A DNA stretch of 20,051 nucleotides from an uncultured Janibacter sp. (GCA_946222495.1 CAMICF010000026.1:1-20051); one strand, 5' to 3'. Numbered from the stretch's first letter, positions 7,690 through 15,433 are shown. Program-made: numbers and translations. Notes: generated by a model not told the origin, from the letters alone.

Positions 7690-9792
7690 TCAGCGCTTGA
7701 GGAAGGGCGTGGAGGACCCGGAGCCCTCGTCCTTGCGGACGGTGACGGTCGTGTCGGACGTCGCCTCGACGGTGTCGTGCGCGCGGCCGGACAGCGGCTG
7801 CGAGGACCACTCGACGAAACGGACGTTGTCGACCGCGGTCCGCAGGACCTCCTGACCGCCACCGGGAGGCTGCTGACGCAGGTAGATCTGCGCATAGCTG
7901 GCACCGGTGGGACGGTCGAGGTCGAGACGCACGTCGCGGCACGACCCCGCGCCCCAGGACCCTTCCGGCAGCTCGAGCGTGGAGACGGCCATGCTCTCCC
8001 CCTTCGCCATGCCGTACCAGCGCACCTCGAGGGTGCTGCCCGGCGCGGCGCGGCGCACGTCGGCGAAGAGGCTCGCCTGGTCGCCGACAGGGATGCGGTG
8101 GGCGTTGGCAGCGATGACGTCCTTCTTGCTCAGCGGCGTCCGGGCCACCTCCAGCCCGTTGTCCGAGGCCGGCCAGGTCGCGTCGCAGGCGCCGTTGGAG
8201 CCGAGCCACGCGTACTTGCCGAGCATCCACAGGCGTGAGGGGTCGTCGCGCGAGGTGGACACGCCTTCGAAGGTCCCGGTCCCGTAGAGCAGGTCGGTGC
8301 CGAAGCGCACGTCCCCACCGGCGTCCGGGTCGGCCCACCACCCGGGAGCGAGGTGGCGCGGCTCGCCCGTCCGGAGGCTCGCGGTCTCCGAGCGACCGGG
8401 GCGGCTCCTGCCATGGTCGAGGGTCGTGCCGGGGCCACCGATCTGGGCCCGACCGGGCACGGTGCCCGCGGCGATGCGGGAGATCGCGTCCGCGTACAGG
8501 CCGGTGGCCGGACGCGGGCGGAAGTCGTCCATGACCACCGGGTCGGTCGTCGTGGACACCGGTCGCCCGTCGCGCACGTCGGTGCGCGCGAGGTAGGAGG
8601 GGAAGGTCTCCCAGAGCGTCTGGTCGAAGAGCAGGTTGCCGGTGCTCTCCGCCGTCACGTAGTCGTCGCCACCGGTGATGCCACCCACGACGTGGGGGTG
8701 GCTGCCGGAGACGACCGCGGCACCGGCGCTGTGGGCCACGTCCATGAGGTAGCGGATCTCGGACATCTGCTGGCGGCGGTACTCCACCGCGCCGTGCGGG
8801 GCGAAGACGACGACGTCCGCGCGCTTCTTCGCCTCGGTCACCGCGGTGCGCAGCTTCGTCTCGTCGCAGCGGGCGGCGCCCGGCTTGCTCTTGCTCGCGA
8901 CGTACGGGGTGGGGTGACGGATGCCGTCGACCGTCGTGCAGCCGACATAGGCCACGGTCTGGCCACGCTTCTTCACGTACGTGGGCTTCCACGCGTCCGC
9001 GTCGTTGCGACCCGCGCCGAAGTGGGCCACGCCTGCCTCGTCGAGGGCCTTCATGGTGCTGTCGAGCCCCGCGCCGTACGCGTCGTTGACGTGGTTGTTG
9101 CCGAGGGAGACGACATCGACGCCGGCCATCTTCAGCCCCTTGGCCATCGAGGTGTCGGTGCCGAAGGCGATCTCCTTCGACTGGTGGAAGCGCTTCGGCC
9201 GCTGCTTGCTCGGGTCGAAGTAGGGCTTGTCCACCAGCGGGGTCTCGAGGTTGACCATGCTCAGGTCGGCGTCCTCGAGGAGCGGCTTGACCCCCTCGAG
9301 CAGTCGTGCGTGGTCGGCCGCCCCGGACTCCGAGGTGAGGAGCGGACCACGCTCCTCCCCCTTCTCGTAGAAGCGACGACCGGCCATGACGTCACCGCCG
9401 AAGCGAAGGGAGAGCGTCGTGTCCTTCTGGCCGGTGAGCGAGATCGTCCGGTCACGTCCCGGCTCGAGGACCATGGTGCGGTCCAGGTGGCCGCCCAGGC
9501 TGGCCTTGGCCAGTCCGGGCTGCGTCGCGTCCAGCGTGAACTCGCCACGGCTGTTGCTCTTGGTGCTCTCGGAGCCCATCGTGATGGTCGCGCCCGCGAG
9601 CCGCTTGCCCGTCTCGTCCTGGACGACACCGGTCGTCGTCGTCGCCCGCTGGCTCGCCTCGCTCCCGTCGCCGTTGCCGTCACTCGTGCTCACGAAGGTG
9701 ACGGTGGCCAGCCCGAGCGCGAGCACGAGCACGGCGACGATGACGACGGAGGCATTCCTCCCGAGGACACCGGTCAGCTGCCGCGCGGTCAC
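7690..9792 (-). CDS. capA: PgsA/CapA-type poly-gamma-glutamate protein, multidomain
   Basis: A 700-residue membrane-anchored extracellular protein. A single N-terminal membrane helix covers about 15-36. Residues about 53-118 form a small carboxypeptidase-regulatory-like beta domain (GVVQDETGKRLAGATITM ... SRGEFTLDA). The CapA metallophosphatase-like domain covers about 128-430, with GGDVMAGRR (132-140), NLETP (181-185), LGNNHVNDAYG (230-240) and GSHPHVVGG (363-371). Residues about 470-680 look like a beta-sandwich resembling carbohydrate-binding modules and ending VDNVRFVEW. Bacillus PgsA is about 380 residues, so both extra domains are additions. CapA works with PgsB/PgsC in polymer synthesis or transport. 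The GTG at 9792 overlaps the capC stop (GTGA); no separate Shine-Dalgarno is seen, implying translational coupling. Confidence 0.88.
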   Translation of the reverse strand: MTARQLTGVLGRNASVVIVAVLVLALGLATVTFVSTSDGNGDGSEASQRATTTTGVVQDETGKRLAGATITMGSESTKSNSRGEFTLDATQPGLAKASLGGHLDRTMVLEPGRDRTISLTGQKDTTLSLRFGGDVMAGRRFYEKGEERGPLLTSESGAADHARLLEGVKPLLEDADLSMVNLETPLVDKPYFDPSKQRPKRFHQSKEIAFGTDTSMAKGLKMAGVDVVSLGNNHVNDAYGAGLDSTMKALDEAGVAHFGAGRNDADAWKPTYVKKRGQTVAYVGCTTVDGIRHPTPYVASKSKPGAARCDETKLRTAVTEAKKRADVVVFAPHGAVEYRRQQMSEIRYLMDVAHSAGAAVVSGSHPHVVGGITGGDDYVTAESTGNLLFDQTLWETFPSYLARTDVRDGRPVSTTTDPVVMDDFRPRPATGLYADAISRIAAGTVPGRAQIGGPGTTLDHGRSRPGRSETASLRTGEPRHLAPGWWADPDAGGDVRFGTDLLYGTGTFEGVSTSRDDPSRLWMLGKYAWLGSNGACDATWPASDNGLEVARTPLSKKDVIAANAHRIPVGDQASLFADVRRAAPGSTLEVRWYGMAKGESMAVSTLELPEGSWGAGSCRDVRLDLDRPTGASYAQIYLRQQPPGGGQEVLRTAVDNVRFVEWSSQPLSGRAHDTVEATSDTTVTVRKDEGSGSSTPFLKR

Positions 9793-10799
9793 AGGAGACC
9801 CGTCGCCAGCGCCACGGCTGCGCCGAGGTTGGTCACGGCGAAGACGGCGGCCGTGGTCATCGCCACGCCCCACGCCGTCTTCGTCCAGCCCTGACGCTCC
9901 GCGTCGTTGGCGATCAGCGCCGGCACGAGCAGCGGGGCGACGGTCATTCCGAGCCATGGTGAGTACTCTCCCTTGGTCAGTCCTTGGAGTGCGAGCTCGG
10001 CTCCCCACGCGACCAGGGCGCCGACCATGAGCATCGCGGACAACTTGCGGCGGCCGAAGAGCATCAGCCGGGGCATGAGCACCCGGGTCACGAGGAACCA
10101 CGTGACGATGCTGACGACGACGACGAAGACGAGGTCCGCCCAGCGGGCGCTCACGAGGCCCAGGTAGGCGCCGGTGATGAACCCGCCCGAGCGCAGGTCA
10201 CGGTTCTGGAAGAGCAGCGTGCCCGTGATGACGCTGACGGCGACGGCCAGCAGGAGCAGCTCCGCCGGGTAGCCGATGACGGAGGACAGCTCGACCACGC
10301 GCCCGGTCGTGCCCGGCAGGAGGCCGAAGAGCGCCGACAGCAGGAAGACGAAGACGCCGAGGAGCAGGGTCGTCACGCCGGTGGCGAAGAGCGTCCGGCG
10401 TGGGCCCTGCCGGCCCATGTCGTGCGCGATGATCCCGGGCACGAGGAAGCCGATGCCGGCGACGCCGGCCCACATGGGGTCGAGCTCGCCGAGCAGGCCG
10501 GCGGCGACGGTCGAGATGAGGATGAACCCCAGACCGATGAGCACCTCGAGCTCGAAGAGGCGCCTGCCGTACACGATCCTGCGCTTGACGATGACGCCGT
10601 GGACGAGCGCGTAGGTGAGGATCCCGGCGAGGAGCGTGCTCGCGACCGACAGCGGGTTGAAGAGCCCGATCGCCAGGTAGCCGGGGACGATGGCCCCACC
10701 GGTGGTCAGGTGGAAGCGCTCGTAGAAGAGCACGCTGATGACCACGCCGACCACGACGGCGATGCGCACGATCTCGGGGCCGATGCCGTACTCGATCAT
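9789..10799 (-). CDS. capC: PgsC/CapC poly-gamma-glutamate synthase membrane subunit, duplicated
   Basis: A 336-residue integral membrane protein. FYERFHLTTGGAIVPGYLAI (25-44) is the PgsC/CapC signature. Bacillus PgsC is about 150 residues; here the unit occurs twice. LVPGIIAHDMGRQG (119-132) aligns with LVPALIANDAERQG (291-304), the signature at 26-44 with NRDLRSGGFITGAYLGL (199-215), and VYGRRLFELEVLIG (76-89) with LFGRRKLSAMLMVG (248-261). The offset is a steady 171-172 residues. PgsB and PgsC form the minimal polyglutamate synthase complex in the membrane. The ATG at 10799 overlaps the capB stop (ATGA). Confidence 0.9.
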   Translation of the reverse strand: MIEYGIGPEIVRIAVVVGVVISVLFYERFHLTTGGAIVPGYLAIGLFNPLSVASTLLAGILTYALVHGVIVKRRIVYGRRLFELEVLIGLGFILISTVAAGLLGELDPMWAGVAGIGFLVPGIIAHDMGRQGPRRTLFATGVTTLLLGVFVFLLSALFGLLPGTTGRVVELSSVIGYPAELLLLAVAVSVITGTLLFQNRDLRSGGFITGAYLGLVSARWADLVFVVVVSIVTWFLVTRVLMPRLMLFGRRKLSAMLMVGALVAWGAELALQGLTKGEYSPWLGMTVAPLLVPALIANDAERQGWTKTAWGVAMTTAAVFAVTNLGAAVALATGLL

Positions 10800-12130
10800 C
10801 GGTCCTCGTCCTCGCTCGAGGGACGGCCGGCGCGCGCGGCGGCGCTGCGGAGCCGGGCGACCCCGCGGGGGGCCCGCACCGCCTCGCGCGACTCGTCGAG
10901 GTGGTCGCGGTGCTCGACCCCGGTGAGGTCCTGGAAGTGGTTGATGAGGAGCTCCGCCTGCTCGGTGTGGATGTTGACCATGCCGATGAGCACGCCGGAG
11001 TCCCCGGGGACGAGACCGGAGATCGTCGTGAGGATCTCCTCGAGGCTCGGCCGGACCGTCTCCCCGAGGGCGTGCACCCGCTCCTCCGGGTAGCCGCCGT
11101 CGAGGATCGCGTGCGTCACCGCCTCCTCGTAGGCACCCATGGTGATGACGTGGTCGAGGTGCTCGGACAGCTCGTGGGCGACGAGCTCGGCGAAGAGCTC
11201 GGCCCGCCGACCGCGGTCCTGACGGTTGTTGAGGATCCCGATGACGGGCGCCCCCTCCGGGAAGGAGGTGGCGGAGAGCTGCTCGATGGTGCGGACCACG
11301 CTCTCCTTGTCGTTCGCCGCGAAGAGGGGGACCCAGAGGATCCGCTTGCCGTTGATCTCGTACCAGTGCAGGCGCACCACACCGACGTCGGGCACGGACT
11401 TCCACATGCCGGCGATGGCCGAGTCCCGGTGGATGCCCGCCAGGCGAGCGATCTCGAGGCCGATCGCCACGTTTTCCTTGAACTGGATGTAGTCGAAGCC
11501 GCGCATGTCGTCATCGGTGACCATGGCCGGGTCGGCGTAGACGAGCCGGCTGCCGCGCGCCTTGGCGTTGCGCTCGAGCCGGTCACGCAGGTGGGCCCGG
11601 TCCTCGGCCGTGATGAGGACGCCGTTCCGCGGGATCGTCCGGGACATCGAGTCCGCGATCTCCTCGAGCGTCTCGCCCATCTCCTCCTGGTGGTCCAGGC
11701 GGACGTTGGTGATCACCGTGACGTCCGAGCGGACGAGGAAGTCCTGGGAGTAGGTCTGGTTGATCGGGCGCACCGCCATGCACTCCATGACGAGCACCTC
11801 GGTGGCCGGCGTGACGTTCTTGGCCACGACGTCGATCTGCTCGTTGATGGTCGGTGCGCCACGGCGACGAAGGGGGGTCTCTGCGCCGTCGGGACCGATG
11901 ACGCGAGCGGCGCTGCCGGTCGTCTTGGCCACGGTGACGAAGCCGCCCTCGCGGAGGACGCCGGCGACGAGACGGGTGACGCTCGACTTGCCGCGGATGC
12001 CGTTGACGTGGACCCGCATGTCGAGGCCGTTGAGCCGGGCGTTGTGCTCGCGGGCGAGGGCGTGCCAGTACCCGAAGGTCGCCAGGCAGGCGCACAGCAG
12101 GACGAGGAAGCCGATGATCTGGACCGTCAT
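10796..12130 (-). CDS. capB: Poly-gamma-glutamate synthase PgsB/CapB
   Basis: A 444-residue ATP-dependent amide ligase of the Mur-ligase-like PgsB/CapB family, which activates and adds glutamate (or a related amino acid) to the growing gamma-linked chain. A membrane helix covers about 4-22. The ATP-binding P-loop GIRGKSSVTR is at 44-53. RGAPTINEQ, ECMAVRP, then TNVRLDHQEEMG (the metal/phosphate-binding His-rich region) and NNRQDRGRR are all typical. The last about 30 residues are charged and probably disordered. The start at 12130 is set by the PgsB N terminus and by a 4 nt overlap with the preceding gene. Real substrate could be another amino acid; this cannot be told from sequence. Confidence 0.93.
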   Translation of the reverse strand: MTVQIIGFLVLLCACLATFGYWHALAREHNARLNGLDMRVHVNGIRGKSSVTRLVAGVLREGGFVTVAKTTGSAARVIGPDGAETPLRRRGAPTINEQIDVVAKNVTPATEVLVMECMAVRPINQTYSQDFLVRSDVTVITNVRLDHQEEMGETLEEIADSMSRTIPRNGVLITAEDRAHLRDRLERNAKARGSRLVYADPAMVTDDDMRGFDYIQFKENVAIGLEIARLAGIHRDSAIAGMWKSVPDVGVVRLHWYEINGKRILWVPLFAANDKESVVRTIEQLSATSFPEGAPVIGILNNRQDRGRRAELFAELVAHELSEHLDHVITMGAYEEAVTHAILDGGYPEERVHALGETVRPSLEEILTTISGLVPGDSGVLIGMVNIHTEQAELLINHFQDLTGVEHRDHLDESREAVRAPRGVARLRSAAARAGRPSSEDEDR

Positions 12131-12972
12131 GAGGCAGCGCCCAGTCGTCCGTCGAGGGCGTGGCGCGCCTGCGCGATGAGCGAGTCGCTCGTCGAGGCCT
12201 CGTGGGCGAAGGCCAGGCCGGTCGTGATCTGCCCGCAGTCGACAGCGCGGCGCCGCTGCCCGGTCTCGCGGTCGGCGAAGGTGACGCGCGTGAGGCGGTC
12301 GATGAGCGGGAGGACGATCCGCCAGGCCTGGTCGTCGGACGAGCCCGGCATGATCGCGCCGATCTCGGTCTCGCTCATGGCGAAGGGGACGTCGTAGTCG
12401 GCCACGCCGGACTCGACGATCCGCGCCACCGCACGCTGCACGGCCACCCGGGAGTCCGCGGAGAGCGTCTCGTCCTGGAGGTCGATGCGGACGAGCACGA
12501 GGCAGAGCGGGGTGTGCGCCGCCCGGCTGCGGGCGATCTCCTCGTCGAGCCGGGAGCTCGCCTGGTCCAGCCCGAGGAGGCCCAGCGAGTTGTGCACGGC
12601 GACGACCGATCGGCGCGACTCCGCGGACCAGGCGTCGAGGACGACCCGGAGGCGTCCGCCGAGCCGGCCGGCGAGCCAGCCGAGAGCCACGAGTGCGACG
12701 CTCTGGGCGATGACGAGCACGGGCGAGACGTCGCCCCACCCGCCGCTGAGCATGCGCACGAGGACGAGCAGCGCGGCCCCCACGACGCCGACGGCCAGGC
12801 CGACGAAGGCGTCGTAGCGGACGGCGACGAGGCAGCACACGACGGCGATCGCGGCACACACGACGGCGATCACCGGGGTGTCGGCGCCGGCAAGCAGTCC
12901 GCAGCCGACGAGCGCGACGGCGCAGCCGAGCAGCCGGACGATGATGTCAGTCCAAGCCGGTGTCGCTGTCAT
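12127..12972 (-). CDS. Membrane protein with degenerate GGDEF domain
   Basis: A 281-residue protein. Four hydrophobic segments (about 9-28, 32-50, 54-74, 84-104) precede a cytoplasmic domain (about 125-275) whose layout follows a diguanylate cyclase fold: LDEEIARSRAAHTPLCLVLV, then DIERRT-like helices, then an A-site loop, then GLAFAHEASTSDSLIAQARH matching the last strand and helix. The GGDEF motif itself is replaced by SETEI (200-204, followed by GAIMP), so synthase activity is not expected. The start at 12972 has an excellent Shine-Dalgarno (GAAGGAGGG). Its 3' end overlaps capB by 4 nt, so it is part of the pgs operon. It may be a scaffold or ligand-sensing subunit. The GGDEF assignment is by pattern only. 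Confidence 0.6.
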   Translation of the reverse strand: MTATPAWTDIIVRLLGCAVALVGCGLLAGADTPVIAVVCAAIAVVCCLVAVRYDAFVGLAVGVVGAALLVLVRMLSGGWGDVSPVLVIAQSVALVALGWLAGRLGGRLRVVLDAWSAESRRSVVAVHNSLGLLGLDQASSRLDEEIARSRAAHTPLCLVLVRIDLQDETLSADSRVAVQRAVARIVESGVADYDVPFAMSETEIGAIMPGSSDDQAWRIVLPLIDRLTRVTFADRETGQRRRAVDCGQITTGLAFAHEASTSDSLIAQARHALDGRLGAAS

Positions 12973-13108
12973 TGCGACGCCCTCCTTCTCGGTTCGTGCG
13001 GTCGGGGTCCTGGGCACCCGTCCAGAGGTTGTGGCACGTCTGGAGGACGCCCAGCACGAGGATGCCCACGAGGCCACGGACGGCCTCGTCGTACCAGATC
13101 ACGTCCAT
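12947..13108 (-). CDS. Small single-TM protein in the pgs operon (CapE/PgsE-like by position)
   Basis: A 53-residue reading frame that begins MDVIWYDEAVRGLVGIL, contains one membrane helix (about 10-24) and ends in a hydrophilic tail (NREGGRRNDSDTGLD). The ATG lies 2 nt after the stop of the GAF gene, and its 3' end overlaps the GGDEF-like gene by 26 nt. The first about 40 codons end almost only in G or C, as in real genes here. Bacillus pgs/cap operons include PgsE/CapE, a membrane peptide of about 50 residues needed for polymer production. This frame has the size, topology and neighbourhood expected of an analogue, though I see no sequence identity that proves it. Confidence 0.6.
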   Translation of the reverse strand: MDVIWYDEAVRGLVGILVLGVLQTCHNLWTGAQDPDRTNREGGRRNDSDTGLD

Positions 13109-13110
13109 GC

Positions 13111-14229
13111 TCAGTCCCTGTCGAGGGACCAGAAGGCCCGGATCGCGGTCTGGCGGGTCGACGACTCCGCCTCGATGTCGTCACCGACGAGGTGGATCCG
13201 GTCCCCCTTGAGCTCGATGTGGGTTCCGCCCACGGGCAGGCCGCGGGCCCGGGCGAAGCCGGCGCCGGCGCGGGCGAGGTCACCCGCGCGGACGAAGCCG
13301 TCGACGAGGATCTCGAGCTCGACCCGGTCGCGGGTGTGCCCCGTGCCCGACCCGCTGGCCCGACGAAGGGCGATCCGCACCGCGTCCGTGCCGAACTGGC
13401 GGGAGGTGTGGTCGAGGAACTGCGCGAGGACGCTGCGGGTGGCGACTCCGCCGGTCATCACCGTGTAGCTGCCCTCCTCGATGTCGAGGCGCATCGGCCC
13501 CAGGGAGGTCCGGCGCTCGATGTCGGCCACGACCTCGGTGACGAGCTGGACGAGGTCGACCGACCCGGCCAGGGGGCCGACGATGCCCGCGCGCGCCCGC
13601 AGCCGGTCCTGCTTGCCGCGGACCTCGGCGATCCGGGCGTGGACCCGCGCCATGTGCCCCGACAGGACGGCGTCGCCCTTCTCGTCCGCGTACTGCGTGA
13701 GGGGGGCGAGGGAGTCGTCGAGGGCCCGCACCTCCTGGACGAGGGAGCGCACGTGCTGGTGCACCTCCGTCGAGTCCACGGAGGACTGCAGGTCCGGGGT
13801 GGTCCCGACCATCGCGGCGAAGTCCTCGATGGCGTCCATGTCCGCCCGAGTCCACGCGCGCACGCCGGTGTCCAGGGCGCCGACGTGCCCGACCACGGTC
13901 CCGGAGGGGGCGCGCACGGGTGCGGCAGCGAGGGCTCGCACGAGGGCCGCCTCGCCCGGATCGAGGGTCTCGGAGAGGTCCTCGAAGTGGGTGGCGGTCG
14001 TGGTCCTCCGGAGGAGGTTGGACACGGTGCGGGCGATCTGGTCCGGGTCGTCCGGCCCCCAGGAGGAGACGGGTGCACCGCGGAAGTCGACGACCTCTCC
14101 GACGCGGACGAAGCCCACGGGTGCACCGAGGATTCGACCGGAGAGGGCGGCAACCCCCCTTCTGGCCGCAGGGGTGGCCACGGAGGGCGCCCTGCTCTCG
14201 AGGGGCGACTCGACGTTGGCGCTGGACAC
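13111..14229 (-). CDS. GAF-domain/sensor-like protein, first gene of the pgs operon
   Basis: A 372-residue soluble protein. Residues about 20-145 look like a GAF domain (GRILGAPVGFVRV ... ALVRALAAAPVRAPSG ... GHVGALDTGVRAWTRADMD, DAIEDFAAMV), the usual small-ligand or redox sensor fold. Residues 150-215 are helical and coiled-coil-like. The C-terminal half may be a degenerate histidine-kinase-type ATPase region (SRSVLAQFLDHTSRQFG-type helix, strand pairs after it), but the N, G1 and G2 boxes of active kinases are absent. The GTG at 14229 follows GAGGAAGGG by about 10 nt. Position suggests it senses a signal for, or organises, polymer synthesis. Function is not established. Confidence 0.6.
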   Translation of the reverse strand: MSSANVESPLESRAPSVATPAARRGVAALSGRILGAPVGFVRVGEVVDFRGAPVSSWGPDDPDQIARTVSNLLRRTTTATHFEDLSETLDPGEAALVRALAAAPVRAPSGTVVGHVGALDTGVRAWTRADMDAIEDFAAMVGTTPDLQSSVDSTEVHQHVRSLVQEVRALDDSLAPLTQYADEKGDAVLSGHMARVHARIAEVRGKQDRLRARAGIVGPLAGSVDLVQLVTEVVADIERRTSLGPMRLDIEEGSYTVMTGGVATRSVLAQFLDHTSRQFGTDAVRIALRRASGSGTGHTRDRVELEILVDGFVRAGDLARAGAGFARARGLPVGGTHIELKGDRIHLVGDDIEAESSTRQTAIRAFWSLDRD

Positions 14230-14320
14230 GTTGGGCGAACCCTTCCTCAGCTGCGCTGTGACAGCGGGTTTGTCGGACGGACGGATGGACCGGGGCGAAC
14301 GTACACCGGTCGTCGGTGGG
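14230..14320 (-). promoter_or_regulatory. Promoter region of the pgs operon
   Basis: This 91 bp gap separates the upstream NlpC/P60-type gene from the pgs operon. TACGTT on the minus strand (about 14296-14301) could be a -10 box. GCTGTGACAGC (14254-14264) is a perfect short palindrome and may be an operator. A weak hairpin (CACCG/CGGTG with a 5 nt loop, near 14306-14320) might attenuate read-through from upstream. None is strong. Confidence 0.3.
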
Positions 14321-15361
14321 TCAGATGCGGCGAACCGCCCGGAAGTTCATGGCGAAGAGGTCCTGGCCGTCGATGATGGACGCCCCCGCGACGTCACCCA
14401 TCGTCGGGCCGTTGTTGGCCTCGCGGCTCGACATGAAGCGGTGGTGCCCCTTGTCGTCGCGGCCGAGGTAGATGGCCGCGTGGTCGAGGCCCGGGTCGGC
14501 ATCGTTGGTGAACATGAGGACGTCACCGGGCAGCAGCGAGTCCTGGATGCTCTGGAGCGGCGGCGGCGTGCCCTCGTCCTTGGCGAGCAGGACGCCGGGG
14601 CCGTTCCTGTACAGGCCGTCGACCTGGCGCTGGAGCCCCTCGCCCTTCCGGTCACCGCCGTACATGGGGTAGCCGAGGCGATAGCCGTAGACGATGCGGA
14701 GGAAGCCGGCGGAGTCCAGCGCGTTGCGCTGCTTCTTCTCCGGGCGGTCGACCGAGTCGTCGGGGAAGGCCACCTTGATCTCGAGGAAGTCGTTGAAGTC
14801 GCTGCCGACCTTGCGGTCGCCCTCCATGTGGTTCTCGGGACCGAAGTCCGCGTCGCCGGCGATCCGCAGACCGTTCTCGTCGCGGATGTCCTCGGCACCC
14901 TCGAAGTACTGGGTCCCGACCTCCAGGGCGTCGGGGGTCTCGTCCTCGATGGCCTTGGCGAACCAGTCCTTGAACCAGCCCTTGTCCTCGGCGCCACGCG
15001 TGTAGGGCTGGGGCATGACCCGGACGTACGAGCTCGTCGTGACGCGGGCGTCGGTGGTGCGTGTCTCCTCGAAGGTGCGCTCCTTGCCCTGGATGACGGC
15101 GGTCCGGGCCGTGTCGGTGAACCGCGCGACCTCCTTGCCCGAGTCGTCGACGACCTTGGTGCCCTCGGGGTTGTTCACCCGCTTGTAGGAGAGACCCTCG
15201 AGCGAGCCGCTGCTCGTCTTGGCCGCGTTGCCGGTCGTCATGGCGCCCTTGGCCTGCGGCCCGTCCGCGCTCAGGCTGCTCTGGGAGACACCCAGGAACG
15301 CCAAGGCAGCAAGGCACACGACGATGGCGACGGCAGGGCCGACAACACGTCGTACGTTCAT
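14321..15361 (-). CDS. NlpC/P60-type secreted protein, catalytic Cys replaced (pseudoenzyme)
   Basis: A 346-residue protein with an N-terminal membrane helix or uncleaved signal (about 8-27) and an extracellular body. The C-terminal region is NlpC/P60-like: LLPGDVLMF, then LDHAAIYLG with the expected His (H294), then HHRFMSSRE. But the catalytic motif DCSGF is DSAGF (216-220), so the nucleophile Cys is Ser217. A paralogue at 18922-19971 keeps DCSGF. Both share long blocks, including EVGTQYFEGAED-type, GDADFGP and NNGPTMGDV. The ATG at 15361 follows AAGGAGG by 5 nt. It precedes the pgs operon in the same direction. It may bind wall peptides or polyglutamate without cutting; that is inference. 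Confidence 0.75.
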   Translation of the reverse strand: MNVRRVVGPAVAIVVCLAALAFLGVSQSSLSADGPQAKGAMTTGNAAKTSSGSLEGLSYKRVNNPEGTKVVDDSGKEVARFTDTARTAVIQGKERTFEETRTTDARVTTSSYVRVMPQPYTRGAEDKGWFKDWFAKAIEDETPDALEVGTQYFEGAEDIRDENGLRIAGDADFGPENHMEGDRKVGSDFNDFLEIKVAFPDDSVDRPEKKQRNALDSAGFLRIVYGYRLGYPMYGGDRKGEGLQRQVDGLYRNGPGVLLAKDEGTPPPLQSIQDSLLPGDVLMFTNDADPGLDHAAIYLGRDDKGHHRFMSSREANNGPTMGDVAGASIIDGQDLFAMNFRAVRRI

Positions 15362-15387
15362 GGATCCTCCTTCAGGCAGACCGGTCA

Positions 15388-15393
15388 AGAGTA
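15388..15393 (-). promoter_or_regulatory. -10 box of the NlpC-type pseudoenzyme gene
   Basis: TACTCT on the minus strand, 26 nt before the ATG at 15361, leaving room for the AAGGAGG ribosome-binding site. Confidence 0.4.
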
Positions 15394-15395
15394 TG

Positions 15396-15433
15396 CCCCC
15401 GTGCCGCCTCTCGGAAATTTCCGGCACGAGGGG
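15396..15433. promoter_or_regulatory. Nested palindrome in a divergent promoter (candidate operator)
   Basis: CGGAAATTTCCG (15412-15423) is a perfect 12 bp palindrome and the only AT-rich core in the gap. It lies inside a wider inverted repeat: CCCCCGTGCC (15396-15405) against GGCACGAGGGGG (15422-15433), with one bulge. It is placed just upstream of both the leftward NlpC-type and rightward crotonase promoters. A dimeric regulator could bind here. Confidence 0.45.

Noticed and set aside
9793..10101. An N-terminal extension of capA
   Set aside because: The added residues are the shadow of capC in another frame; the GTG in the 4 nt overlap gives a normal membrane-anchor start.
12973..13077. 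A start at 13077 for the GGDEF-like gene
   Set aside because: The ATG at 12972 has a strong Shine-Dalgarno and directly precedes the first membrane helix; the longer form would replace most of the 53-residue small gene with low-complexity residues.
12160..14376. A 738-codon open frame on the plus strand across the GAF, small-TM and GGDEF-like genes
   Set aside because: It lies antisense to genes with clear homology, overlapping starts and ribosome-binding sites; its translation is low-complexity Asp/Glu/Arg/Gly-rich sequence typical of a mirror frame in high-GC DNA.
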